A stretch of 64,000 bases of DNA from the NCBI GenBank assembly GCA_965200435.1, contig OZ241337.1, positions 2,418,001-2,482,000 of the forward strand, given 5' to 3'. Under the pieces are notes generated by a model, which was not told the DNA's origin, ran no database searches, and was given only the letters and a program-made list of their open reading frames with translations. Of this stretch, positions 19,166 through 27,830 are shown in pieces. The DNA is from Bin75 sp965200435 (GTDB lineage Bacteria; Nitrospirota; Nitrospiria; Nitrospirales; UBA8639). How positions within the stretch are numbered: the stretch's first letter is position 1; the number at the start of each line of letters is the position of its first letter. Both the position numbers and the translations under genes were made by a program.

Positions 19166-20626
19166 TTACGATTCCGGGACGGAAATGTCGAGTTCTTCAA
19201 CCGTTTCGTATCGCGCCAAGGCCGGCGCTGTGCCTTGGCGGGGTCCGATGATCAGGAACACGAAGTGATCCGGTTTGATGTGCGTGCGAGCTGCTTGTCG
19301 GACCTGATCCACGGTCGTTTTCTCAATGCCCGTTCTGAAGCGGACAAGCCAATCGGAAGGATACCCGAAATATTCATAGGTGAGAAATTTCCCGAGGATT
19401 TTCTCTGGCGAATCCACGGAAAAGACAAAAGAATTCAGGAGACTGGCTTTGGCCTTGTGGACTTCCTCTTCAGTCGGGGGCTCCGTGTCCTTGATCTTCC
19501 GGGCTTCCTCCAGCAAGGCGTCGATGCCTGCTTGCGTGGTGTCCGTTTTGGTGGACATGGAAAAGCTGGCGGTGGCAGGATAGTCCCATCCGAATCCGAT
19601 CCCGCCATTCACGTCATAGGCCAACCCCTTTTGTGAACGAACGTTGGAAAAGAGCCGAGCACCAAAAGAGCCGGCGACGATTTGGTTGACGATGACCACC
19701 GGATGGTAGTCCGGGTGCTTTCGTGTGAGGCCCAAGTGTCCGATGATGATCTTGGCTTGGGTCATATCGCTTTTTTCAATGTAATAAATTTTTTTCATTG
19801 TGGAGGTCTGGTAGGGAACGATGGGATCGTCGAAGGGCTTTCCTTGCGGCCACGCTCCAAACGTGTGTTTCACCAGGTCCAATGCCTTCTCAGTTTGAAA
19901 ATCTCCGACCAGGCCCAGGATGATACGATTCGGGACAAAATATTTCGTATGCCAATCGATGAGGTCCTGTTGCGAAATCTTGTTGACGGTGGCATAGGAC
20001 TCGACCCGGGCGTAAGGTGAATCCTTGTCGTAGACCAGCTTGGCGAATTCCCGGGACAGGATGCCGTCGGGATTGTCATTTTGTCTGGCGATACCCGCCA
20101 TGACACGGTTTTTGGCGATGGCCAGTTTCCCTGTATCGAATCGCGGGTTTCGCAGGACATCGCCGAATACCGTAAACACCTCAGCAAAGTCTTCGCTCAG
20201 ACACGTCATCGAAGCCGAACCCGCGGTCATGCCGATGCCGGTTTCAATGGAAGCGGCTTTGCTTTCCAGGTAGTCATCCAGTTGGTCTCCGGTGCGCGTT
20301 GTTGTGCCTCCGCTTCGTATGACGGTCCCCGTGAGCGAGGCCAAGCCGATCTTGTCGGCCGGTTCCAGCCGAGAGCCGGTCAGGATGCGCGCCGAAACCT
20401 GAACGGTCGGGAGTTCGTGATCTTCCAGCAGCAACACCACCATGCCGTTGTCCAGGACGGTCCGGGTCGGTTGGGGAATGTGAATATCCGGAAGGGGGGG
20501 GTACGACAGTTGTTCAACCGAATCCACCTGACCAGGTACTGGCGTGGCCGGGAAGAAAAAGAACACGACACACATCATCACGTATGGCAGCGGACGTCGT
20601 GGACCCTGCTGGCGGTGTCGGAGCAC
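19166..20626 (-). CDS. M16-family peptidase homologue, catalytically inactive partner
   Basis: A 486-residue exported protein (GTG start; hydrophobic segment VMMCVVFFFFPATPVPG). It has the two-lobed M16 fold: an N-terminal TVLDNGMVVLLLEDHELP and a later GLAYDVNGGIGF motif. At the position where M16 enzymes carry HxxEH it reads GLASLTGTVIRSGG, so the zinc site is absent. Only five bases separate it from the upstream M16 gene, which does carry HxxEH. Such active/inactive M16B pairs are known to form heterodimeric periplasmic peptidases; this gene is presumably the substrate-binding subunit (inference). Confidence 0.88.
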   Translation of the reverse strand: MLRHRQQGPRRPLPYVMMCVVFFFFPATPVPGQVDSVEQLSYPPLPDIHIPQPTRTVLDNGMVVLLLEDHELPTVQVSARILTGSRLEPADKIGLASLTGTVIRSGGTTTRTGDQLDDYLESKAASIETGIGMTAGSASMTCLSEDFAEVFTVFGDVLRNPRFDTGKLAIAKNRVMAGIARQNDNPDGILSREFAKLVYDKDSPYARVESYATVNKISQQDLIDWHTKYFVPNRIILGLVGDFQTEKALDLVKHTFGAWPQGKPFDDPIVPYQTSTMKKIYYIEKSDMTQAKIIIGHLGLTRKHPDYHPVVIVNQIVAGSFGARLFSNVRSQKGLAYDVNGGIGFGWDYPATASFSMSTKTDTTQAGIDALLEEARKIKDTEPPTEEEVHKAKASLLNSFVFSVDSPEKILGKFLTYEYFGYPSDWLVRFRTGIEKTTVDQVRQAARTHIKPDHFVFLIIGPRQGTAPALARYETVEELDISVPES

Positions 20627-20631
20627 GGCTG

Positions 20632-22185
20632 TCAGAGTCCTTTCCGGGCAGCGGTTGACGTGGAGACGGCGGATGTCACTGTTTCGATTTGCGCCACGAC
20701 CCGATTGGCTTCAACGAACGTTTGTCGGGCAATCCGTCTGATGTCTGTTTTTGTCACCAGGTCAAAACGTTGAATATAGCGAAACATCTCGCGCCAATCA
20801 CCGAAGAGAGTATGGTAGTCCGTCAGGCTCATGGCTAATCCGAGGTTGCTGTTCAGGGAATAGATCAGGCCGGCTTTGGCCCTTGTCCGGAACTTGGCCA
20901 ATTCCTCGTCCGTCACGTCTTCGGTTTTCAGGCGATCTAATTCTTCTCGAATGGCTTGCTGAACGGTTTCATTGGAGATTCCCCGTGCAGGGACCGCATA
21001 GGCGACCCACAGGTGCGGATATTTTTCACCAGGGTACGCCCCATAGGCCCCGGCGTCGACCGCGATTCGTTTGTCCCGGACCAACGAGCGATAAAATCGG
21101 GATGTCCGTCCATTCGTCAAAATGTCGTCGATGGCGTCGAACACTGGTTGGTCGGGATGCGTACTCGCCGGTTTATGGTACCCTTCCATGTAAAAAGGTT
21201 GAGCCGGATCTTTAATGGTCACCGTTTTTTCCGCAATCGACGGGGGTTCCACAGTTCTCAAGGGCGGCGGCTTCGACCCGGCGGGGATTCGGCCGAAATA
21301 CGTTTCGAGCAGGGGGATGAGGGTGTCCGGGTGAATGTCGCCGACAATCGCCGTGACCATGTTGGATGGGACATAATAGGTTTCAAAAAATTGTTTAGCA
21401 TCGGTCATGGTATAGGATTGAATGTCACTGGCATAGCCGATCACCGGATGGTGATAGGGATGAGCCGTGAAGGCTGTAACCACGAATTGTTCAAGAAGCC
21501 GGCCGATGGGCCGGCTTTCCGTGCGCATCCGGCGCTCTTCCATAACCACGTCCCGTTCTTCGTAGAACTCACGAAACACCGGATGTAAAAACCGTTCCGA
21601 TTCCAGATAACAGAAAAGCTCGATCTTATTGGCGGGAAGCGCGTAAAAATAGCCTGTCACATCGGCACTTGTAAAGGCGTTGATGGCAACCCCGCCTTCC
21701 CGTTCAACGACGTCGGAGAACTCGTTCTTGTTCACGAATTTTGCGGCGGCTTGCTGTTTGCGTTTATAGACCTTTAATAAATTTTCGAGGTCTGGGGTCT
21801 CGGACGGCGAACGTAATTTGGCTTCCTGGTAAGCCAGATACGCCTGTTCCAACTCATCCAGGGTTTTTTTCTCTTCTTCGTAGTTCTTGGTGCCGAGGCG
21901 TGGTGTGCCCTTAAAGGCCATGTGTTCGAACATGTGCGCAAGCCCGGTTCTTCCCGTACCTTCCTGCGCCGACCCCACGTTCACGGCCGTCATAAATGCA
22001 AAAACCGGGGCCACGGGTCGTTCAACGAGAATAAAGGTCCAGCCGTTTTTGACGGTATATTCCGTGACGTTCTGTTCGAAGGAGGCAAGATCGATTCCTT
22101 GCGAGTCGGAAGGAAACCAGAAAATGCAGAACAAAAGCAGGATGAAAAGGCGTCTTGATGTTCGCTGGGCGTGAACCGAAATCAT
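20632..22185 (-). CDS. M16-family zinc peptidase, active subunit
   Basis: A 517-residue protein with a signal peptide (RRLFILLLFCIFWFPSDSQG). The inverted zinc motif HMFEH is at about residues 84-88, followed by KGTPRLGTKNYEEE, the pattern of pitrilysin-like M16 peptidases. An inserted segment near residues 110-150 (LRSPSETPDLENLL) resembles that of exported M16B zinc proteases. It is the first gene of the two-gene M16 operon and starts at the edge of a 315-base region with no gene (22186-22500), which probably holds the promoter. Predicted periplasmic. Confidence 0.9.
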   Translation of the reverse strand: MISVHAQRTSRRLFILLLFCIFWFPSDSQGIDLASFEQNVTEYTVKNGWTFILVERPVAPVFAFMTAVNVGSAQEGTGRTGLAHMFEHMAFKGTPRLGTKNYEEEKKTLDELEQAYLAYQEAKLRSPSETPDLENLLKVYKRKQQAAAKFVNKNEFSDVVEREGGVAINAFTSADVTGYFYALPANKIELFCYLESERFLHPVFREFYEERDVVMEERRMRTESRPIGRLLEQFVVTAFTAHPYHHPVIGYASDIQSYTMTDAKQFFETYYVPSNMVTAIVGDIHPDTLIPLLETYFGRIPAGSKPPPLRTVEPPSIAEKTVTIKDPAQPFYMEGYHKPASTHPDQPVFDAIDDILTNGRTSRFYRSLVRDKRIAVDAGAYGAYPGEKYPHLWVAYAVPARGISNETVQQAIREELDRLKTEDVTDEELAKFRTRAKAGLIYSLNSNLGLAMSLTDYHTLFGDWREMFRYIQRFDLVTKTDIRRIARQTFVEANRVVAQIETVTSAVSTSTAARKGL

Positions 22186-22360
22186 GGGCAGGCCTGCGCT
22201 ATATTCCTTTCCGATATTCTACCCAGTTCAATAGTCGCTTGCAAGTAAACGGCGCATCGACCGTGTGACCGCATCATATGCCATGGTCCGTATCGCGGCG
22301 GCATCCCCCGATAACAGATGTCGAGGGCAGGCTGATGGCGCTTCGTTCCTTCTGGCAAAA

Positions 22361-22443
22361 ACCCGTAGGTGGGTGAGCATAGCATAATCTGACAAGGGGC
22401 CACGGTGTCAGGTTGCGCTGTGCGGTGAACCCGCCCTACGGGT
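22361..22443. repeat. Imperfect inverted repeat in the gene-free gap 22186-22500
   Basis: ACCCGTAGGTGGGTGAGC (from 22361) is mirrored by GGTGAACCCGCCCTACGGGT (ending 22443), separated by about 45 bases. This resembles common dispersed intergenic palindromes with CCCGTAGG/CCTACGGG ends. I see no gene in the rest of the gap. Confidence 0.5.
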
Positions 22444-22500
22444 GTGGGGAAGGGTCAGCCGTCTGCTGGGGCCTTGGTTCTTTTCATGCCAGGAACGCGA

Positions 22501-22959
22501 TTAGGGAGGCTGTGGAACTGGGTCGGTTGTGTCCTCCTGAAGTTTTCGGAAGAAATAGGTGCCGCCATAGAGTCCGGGGGGAATGGCGAGGTATTCTCCA
22601 ACGCGGGTATACCACCAGCGCCCTTCGGCCGTTAAAAAATTTTCTGAGAGCAGGACTTCAAACTCTCCTTCGCGGTCATTTCCGGTTTGCACCCACTTTC
22701 CTAACCAGAGCCGTCCGTCCAGTTTCATGGTGATGAACCGGCCTCCCTCATGGGTATATGGTCCGTTGCCTTGAGCATCCAACGTCGCACGATAGGTCTT
22801 GTCCTCTTCCTGAATTTCCCATGTCCCGCTCAGATTCGGGGGGTGCGTGTCTGTCACCGGATGATCCAGTGCGAAAGAATCGGCAAAAGCACCGACAAGA
22901 AAAAAACTTACCGCCCAAGCCACGGTCCGCAACACCATGAGGGAGATGACGTGTGTCAC
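22501..22959 (-). CDS. Small exported protein of unknown function
   Basis: A 152-residue frame with a signal peptide (AWAVSFFLVGAFADSFA) and a mature part beginning NLSGTWEIQEEDKTYRATLD. The pattern of short beta strands with LDGRLWLGKWVQTGN and FEVLLSENFLTAEGRWWYT suggests a small lipocalin-like or beta-barrel periplasmic domain, but I do not recognise a family. An alternative start at MVLRTVAWAV would shorten the signal peptide by seven residues. It stands alone, with gaps of about 300-400 bases on both sides. Real by signal peptide and coding pattern. Confidence 0.65.
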   Translation of the reverse strand: MTHVISLMVLRTVAWAVSFFLVGAFADSFALDHPVTDTHPPNLSGTWEIQEEDKTYRATLDAQGNGPYTHEGGRFITMKLDGRLWLGKWVQTGNDREGEFEVLLSENFLTAEGRWWYTRVGEYLAIPPGLYGGTYFFRKLQEDTTDPVPQPP

Positions 22960-23215
22960 ATTACGAAGGAAAATGGGGGCACCAACATGACGGCGGAGTC
23001 ACGCGCAATCAGCCTTCCATGTGCGATTGCTGTATAAGCGACGTTGGTATGGATTTTGGTCCCATTGCGCAGGAAGGGGATGATCCCCAGGGGGCAAAAG
23101 CGCCGCTACCTGATCTTGTATTGCGTTCAGCAAGGCTTTTTCCGGATGGCCAGTTTGATCATGATATTCAAGCATCACATATTGTGCAAGAGATTGTGGT
23201 CGCCCGACGTTTCTT

Positions 23216-23340
23216 TCTCCCGGCGAGTCCGCCCTCCGGTTTTCTTTTGCCTTGGTCGCCGCGTCATCTCATGGCGCTTGTCTTCTCCTGTCCGACGTTG
23301 CCGGGCGCGATAAGATCGCGCCGCGACAACGTCGGGGCAG
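23216..23340. repeat. REP-like inverted hairpin pair in the gene-free gap 22960-23353
   Basis: A diverged copy of the unit that forms the 214-bp array at 61.9-62.7 kb. It has CTCCCGGCGAGT, then a hairpin half around CATCTCATGG (about 23264-23275), then GGGCGCGATAAGATCGCG followed by CCGCGACA (23303-23328). The stem bases differ from the array copies but pairing and the ATRAGAT loop are kept. No gene is evident elsewhere in this 394-base gap. Confidence 0.6.
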
Positions 23341-23353
23341 CCGGCTTTCGAGT

Positions 23354-24466
23354 TTACAGGCGGTTGGCCGTGGCGGCCTGAAAGGAAGGGATATGGAGAT
23401 CGAGTCCGGGGCCATGCCATGGTTGAAGACGCGGTCCTTCGTATACATACCCGCCGTCAATCGGATCGGTTCCCAGTAATAAAGGCGTGTCGAGATCCAG
23501 GACGGGACACCCGCCGAGGCCTATGGCGAGGCTGAAGGAGCACCCCATGGCGACCCGGGTTTCTACCATCCCGCCCAGCATCACGCGAAGACCGGAGGCC
23601 TTTGCGACCATTGCCATGACGATCCCTTCCAGCAAGCCGCTTTTGGTAATTTTTACATTGACATAGTCCGCTGCCTCGTGCCGGATCACGTTCTGCAGAT
23701 CGCTCAGGGATTGGGCCGATTCATCCGCGGCAACGGGAACGTGGAAGTCGTGCCGGAGTTTGGCGTGACCCTCAAGATCGTCCTTTGCCAGCGGTTGCTC
23801 AAGGAGGAGGAGGCCTCCACCGAACCGGTTGACGCCTTTGATCAGGGTCGCGGCTTCCTCGTGTGTGTATCCCTGGTTGGGATCGATCACAAACGCCACG
23901 TCCCCCCAATCACGATGGAGAGCTTCCACCCGGCGAACGTCTTCGTCCACGTCATGACCGACTTTCAATTTGAAGAGACGGAAGCCCTGTGTATACCAGT
24001 GTCGAGCCAGTTCACGGGTTCGCGACAAAGAGGTGATGGGAATGGTCACGTCCGTTTCACGCGCGCACACGTCCGCTCCGCCCCACAAGGCCCACAGGGG
24101 AATATGAATCGCGCGCGTCAAGGCATCGAGTAAGGCGGTTTCCAATCCACACCGGGCAGCGGGAGCATCGGGAGCGAGTTCGGACAATTCGCATCCGAGT
24201 CGTCGATAATGAAGCGCGGATTGTTCCAGAAGGTGTTGTCCCAAGAGCCGGGCCTTCTTCAGACTGCTGTCGCGATTTTCCCCGGTAATGGCGGGAAAGG
24301 GGGCGATCTCGCCGTATCCGATGGTTCCGTCATGCAGGGTCAGCCGGACAAAGGCATTTTGTGCCACATGGAGTTGGCCCGTGGACACGACAAAAGGATC
24401 GGTGATGGGAAGATCCAGGGGCCAGAGTTCAATGGCCGTGACGGTGAAGGCTCTGCTGGCGTTCAT
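23354..24466 (-). CDS. Enolase-superfamily dipeptide epimerase (L-Ala-D/L-Glu type)
   Basis: A 370-residue protein of the muconate-lactonizing branch of the enolase superfamily. Catalytic landmarks run in order: FKLKVG (KxK base), VIDPNQGYT, LLLEQPL, VAADES (metal ligands Asp/Glu/Asp), VNVKITKSGLL (second Lys base) and LGGMVETRVAM. The GGMVETRVAM motif and overall length fit the dipeptide epimerase family, which interconverts stereocentres of L-Ala-D/L-Glu and similar dipeptides, often for murein peptide recycling. Substrate is not certain from sequence. Predicted cytoplasmic. It precedes the REP-containing gap and follows the sulfite-oxidase-fold gene by about 65 bases in the same direction. 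Confidence 0.88.
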   Translation of the reverse strand: MNASRAFTVTAIELWPLDLPITDPFVVSTGQLHVAQNAFVRLTLHDGTIGYGEIAPFPAITGENRDSSLKKARLLGQHLLEQSALHYRRLGCELSELAPDAPAARCGLETALLDALTRAIHIPLWALWGGADVCARETDVTIPITSLSRTRELARHWYTQGFRLFKLKVGHDVDEDVRRVEALHRDWGDVAFVIDPNQGYTHEEAATLIKGVNRFGGGLLLLEQPLAKDDLEGHAKLRHDFHVPVAADESAQSLSDLQNVIRHEAADYVNVKITKSGLLEGIVMAMVAKASGLRVMLGGMVETRVAMGCSFSLAIGLGGCPVLDLDTPLLLGTDPIDGGYVYEGPRLQPWHGPGLDLHIPSFQAATANRL

Positions 24467-24531
24467 TCCGGAAGATCGATGACAAGAGGAAAACGGGTAT
24501 GGGCCCTGGGGAAAGAGTCCGCAACAATCGA

Positions 24532-25179
24532 TTACCCGTACCGGTCATTCTCCCACGGCAAGGCCGTGTTGGAATAACCCCGTACTTCCCAGAACCCTTT
24601 TTGATCTTTTTCCGCGAAGGTGATGGTTCTGATCCATTTGGCCCCTTTCCAGGCATACCGTTTGGGGATAATCATGCGAACCGGTCCCCCGTGATCTTTG
24701 GACAGTGGCTTGTGGTTCCAGGAATGGACCAGAAAGACATCCTCGTCGTCGCAGACCGAGAGCGGCAAGTTGGTCGTATAGTCGTCATACGACTCGAAGA
24801 GCACGTATTTGGCTTCTGGCTTAGGGTGTACCAGGCCGAGGAGATGCCGAAAACTCACCCCGACCCATTCCATGCCGAGCTGGCTCCAGGAGGTCACGCA
24901 ATGGAAATCGGACACAAACGGCTGCTGTGGCTGAGCCTGATAATCCTTCCACGTCCACGTGATGGGATGCTCAACCAATCCATCCACCGTGAGCTGCCAT
25001 TCTTCGAGTGAAACATGAGGTTTGCGCCCAAGGTCCAACACGGGCCAGTTATTGACAAGATGCTGTCCAGGTGGGAGGAGATCGTCTTGATACTCCGTAT
25101 CGACCTCACGCCCCGAGATCTCACGGCGGTGTAGAGCCATTTTCTGTTTGGCTTGAATGGTTTTTTCGTTAAATTCCAT
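24532..25179 (-). CDS. Sulfite-oxidase-fold molybdopterin oxidoreductase
   Basis: A 215-residue protein matching the molybdopterin-binding domain of the sulfite oxidase/YedY superfamily. Seen: WQLTVDGLVEHP, FHCVTSWSQLGMEWVGV with the probable Mo-coordinating Cys at residue 94, VRMIIPKRYAWKGAKWI, and a C-terminal GFWEVRGYSNTALPW. No signal peptide or Tat motif is visible, unlike MsrP/YedY, so a cytoplasmic location is likely. It is short for the family and lacks the dimerisation and haem domains of animal sulfite oxidase. Electron partner and substrate are unknown. It lies about 70 bases downstream of the VKOR gene in the same orientation. Confidence 0.87.
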   Translation of the reverse strand: MEFNEKTIQAKQKMALHRREISGREVDTEYQDDLLPPGQHLVNNWPVLDLGRKPHVSLEEWQLTVDGLVEHPITWTWKDYQAQPQQPFVSDFHCVTSWSQLGMEWVGVSFRHLLGLVHPKPEAKYVLFESYDDYTTNLPLSVCDDEDVFLVHSWNHKPLSKDHGGPVRMIIPKRYAWKGAKWIRTITFAEKDQKGFWEVRGYSNTALPWENDRYG

Positions 25180-25248
25180 ATGACACTCTTCATTTTCCGT
25201 TCAACGCGGTTGGTGATTCAAGCTTATATGAGGTCTTAGGCTTCGTTA

Positions 25249-26133
25249 TCATTTTTTCCAAGTGAAGCCAGCGGCACCGGCAAGTGTTCGGGGCGTCTGC
25301 AAGCCGGTGTAGCGCTGGTTGTCGATGATCCAGGTCGGATAACTGCGAATGTCATTTGTTACGCACGGCGCGGTCAGGGGACTGCCGCGACCGCCGGAAC
25401 TGCATTCAACGTAAGGCAGCCGATCCGCGGACGCTTTGAATAGAGCTTTCTGCTCTTGGCAGCGGGGACACCAATAGGCCCCGTAAAACTTGGCTCCCGT
25501 TTCGGTCAGATGCATGGCCAGGGCCTGGAGTTGAGGATCCTCCGGCCCGGCTGCTTCGTCGAATACTCCGCTGTAGTGCAGATGGAGTCCGCCGATGATG
25601 AGCACGGCAACCACGCTCGCTTCCTTCAAGGACGTTGCCCAGTCGGGAGGCCGATGCGCAAGCGCCAGGATCATGATGGCTGTGATGGTGCCGAATGAAG
25701 CGAGACAGTAGGTGCACGTTGCCTCGATTTCCACGAGTGAGATCACGGTGAGGTAGGCACTGACTCCGAATCCGCCGACTGCGACAAATAACAGGGGTGT
25801 CCAACTCTTGGGGTTCGTCCTGGTGCGCCATATCAGCGCGGCCAGCATCAGGTACGTGAACAGACCCCACGTGGCCATGGGCATTCCCAGAAACGTCGCC
25901 CAACGACTGTTTTGGACGAGGTCACATCCCGACCCCTCACCGCAGAAAGCCGGGTGCTCCCCGAACAAGGCGGTGTAACTGAGATATGTGGTCAGGGTCA
26001 TGCCCAAAACGGTCAGCCCAAGCAGGACGATGGTGAGCGGCGCGTTCGGGTTCACCGCGCGAGTCGGCGAAGAGTGCGGAAGACTCCCCGCGCTTCCGGA
26101 TTTTCGTCCTTTACGGTGCTTTGCCATTTCCAC
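25249..26133 (-). CDS. Vitamin K epoxide reductase (VKOR) fused to a thioredoxin-like domain
   Basis: A 294-residue membrane protein. The first about 180 residues carry four to five membrane segments with the VKOR cysteines: CGEGSGCDLV in the loop and the active-site CTYC. A C-terminal thioredoxin-like domain follows, with AKFYGAYWCPRCQEQKALF (CPRC redox site) and SYPTWIIDN with the cis-Pro. Family knowledge: bacterial VKOR replaces DsbB and passes electrons from DsbA-like domains to quinone, so this fusion is a self-contained disulfide-forming system of the envelope. The start may be the second Met (MAKHRKGRK), two residues downstream. Confidence 0.92.
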   Translation of the reverse strand: MEMAKHRKGRKSGSAGSLPHSSPTRAVNPNAPLTIVLLGLTVLGMTLTTYLSYTALFGEHPAFCGEGSGCDLVQNSRWATFLGMPMATWGLFTYLMLAALIWRTRTNPKSWTPLLFVAVGGFGVSAYLTVISLVEIEATCTYCLASFGTITAIMILALAHRPPDWATSLKEASVVAVLIIGGLHLHYSGVFDEAAGPEDPQLQALAMHLTETGAKFYGAYWCPRCQEQKALFKASADRLPYVECSSGGRGSPLTAPCVTNDIRSYPTWIIDNQRYTGLQTPRTLAGAAGFTWKK

Positions 26134-26278
26134 GTCCTTTGGAAATCAAACCGAAACTGGATAGACGGCCTTCCTGCTGATCACACCGAAGCATGAGACA
26201 TGATACCCATTGCCTCGCGCCTGATGCAAAGGGTTGGGTGTGTCTTCTCGTCTCCGGATTGCGGTAGTCCGTCTCTTT

Positions 26279-27277
26279 TTAAGAGGAAGAGGCTTTCCCT
26301 AAAATTGCGCGTATCACTTTCTCTTTTCGATCCCGAAGGATGCGAATGCTGACCTGCTGAAAGGGGCGCGTGTGTTCGATCAAATAGGTCTTTAAGTGGC
26401 TTGCCGATTCGACCGGCCGGTCGTCGATGGACAGAAGGACGTCGCCTTTTTTAAACCCTGCCCGTCGTGCCGGTCCGGTTGCCTGAGCCACGGCCATGCG
26501 CCATCGTGCTCCGATTTTCACGGAGGTGAGTTGCAGCCCGAGTTTTGAAAAGTGAAAGGATTTCCCCTGGATGAGGGCTGTCACGATTTTCTGGACCAGC
26601 GGTCCCGGGACGGCAAACGCAAACCGGCTGCAACGACGTTCCTCACGGATCGTTTCGGTTTGAATGATCGCGTGGACGAGACCGACGATTTCCCCTTGCG
26701 TATTGAACAACCCTCCCCCGGAATTACCGCTGCACGCGGAAAGGTCGACTTGCAGGAGACGCGACTGAACCGTTTGCAAAAACGTATCGGGATTGCCGAC
26801 GTATCCATAGCTGATGGCGGGTCCCCACCCCAGCGGGTACCCAACGGTGAAGACCCGCTCTCCGGGCAAGGCCTCCGCTTGGCTGAACGTCCTGGCAGAG
26901 AGCCCCTGCGGCAGGGTCTCTTGAGGGATGCGATACAGGGCGACGTCCAAAAATTGATTCACGCCGACCAGTGTGCCCGCAACTTCTTCCAACGTGCTTG
27001 AAACAACTGAAACGTGCGGAGGATCAACGGTGGTTCCACCGCCGGGAAGCGTTGTGGCGTGACGAGCCGTCAGAAGATACCCGTCTCCAAGGTAGATACC
27101 GGACCCTCGTACCGATAAGGAAATCCCGTTGGCCCCACTCGATTGATCGAGAATGCCCACGGTCCCGTGCTTGGCTTGCTCCACCACTTCGGCAAAGTCG
27201 ATGGCGTTTGCCACAAGCGGCGAAGGGGTAAGCAGACACATGCCTAAGACAAGGCGCGTGACGATCATGTTAATCAT
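26279..27277 (-). CDS. Secreted trypsin-like serine protease with PDZ domain (HtrA/DegP-like)
   Basis: I chose the start at 27277 (MINMIVTRLVLG) because GGAGG sits six bases upstream and a signal peptide follows directly; a longer frame reaches 27340 without support. The 332-residue protein has the catalytic triad His73 (TARHA), Asp111 (FLDVAL) and Ser186 (GNSGGG). The C-terminal half is a PDZ domain (GPARRAGFKKGDVLLSIDD). Family knowledge: HtrA-type periplasmic proteases handle misfolded exported proteins. There is one PDZ rather than two, so DegS/HtrA-like. It is divergent from copC, with about 140 bases between for both promoters. Confidence 0.88.
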   Translation of the reverse strand: MINMIVTRLVLGMCLLTPSPLVANAIDFAEVVEQAKHGTVGILDQSSGANGISLSVRGSGIYLGDGYLLTARHATTLPGGGTTVDPPHVSVVSSTLEEVAGTLVGVNQFLDVALYRIPQETLPQGLSARTFSQAEALPGERVFTVGYPLGWGPAISYGYVGNPDTFLQTVQSRLLQVDLSACSGNSGGGLFNTQGEIVGLVHAIIQTETIREERRCSRFAFAVPGPLVQKIVTALIQGKSFHFSKLGLQLTSVKIGARWRMAVAQATGPARRAGFKKGDVLLSIDDRPVESASHLKTYLIEHTRPFQQVSIRILRDRKEKVIRAILGKASSS

Positions 27278-27418
27278 GGCGTACCTCCGGCAGGCGTTTG
27301 ACCATCCGAGCGGTGCTCGCGTTGGGACTCCGAGCGGCATGCCGGCTCTCTTGAAATTTTGTGAGGCTCTTGAGTACTCTTCGACTGCGATATTCTTCCA
27401 TCGGCCATCTTTCGCTCA

Positions 27419-27817
27419 ATGGCGTCACACGTGAAATTTTCCCTTCCGAACCGTTGTCCCCGTCTGCTCTTGATGCCGGGTGTTCTCGTCTTGTGCCTGA
27501 TCCCCTTGCATACGGTCTGGTCTCATGGGATCCTGCTGGAATCGTCCCCTACGCATGGGTCCGTTTTACGAACCAGTCCCAACCGGATTGTCTTGCATTT
27601 CAATGCTATCCTTGAACCGTCCATTACTCAAGTCAACCTTGTCGATTTGGATGCAGACCGTACGCCGCTGGGAGTCATGAAGATGTCGTCGAAGAATACG
27701 GTCGTGGCCAGGATTCCCCCGTTGCAGCCGGGTGTCTACAACGTGCGGTACAAAGTCCTGGCGACTGATGGCCACGTGACCGAAGGCTCCATTCGCTTTA
27801 CCATTATTACCCGATAA
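27419..27817 (+). CDS. copC: CopC-family periplasmic copper-binding protein
   Basis: A 132-residue protein: signal peptide ending TVWSHG, so the mature protein begins with the His expected as a Cu(II) ligand in CopC. The fold motifs SSPTHGSVLRTSPNRIVLHF and YNVRYKVLATDGHVTEGSIRF are typical. It binds copper in the periplasm and is thought to hand it to CopD. The copD gene starts 13 bases downstream, so the two form an operon. A ribosome site is weak at the nominal ATG. Confidence 0.88.
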   Translation: MASHVKFSLPNRCPRLLLMPGVLVLCLIPLHTVWSHGILLESSPTHGSVLRTSPNRIVLHFNAILEPSITQVNLVDLDADRTPLGVMKMSSKNTVVARIPPLQPGVYNVRYKVLATDGHVTEGSIRFTIITR

Positions 27818-27830
27818 CACACCTCCTCTC

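Noticed and set aside
22226..22242. TTGCAAGTAA upstream of the M16 operon as a second Fur-family operator
   Set aside because: Only one half of the dyad matches TGCAAGTTACTTGCA; the other half is absent.
22182..22403. Minus-strand 73-residue frame upstream of the M16 operon
   Set aside because: No ribosome site, no recognisable composition, and overlaps an intergenic palindrome.
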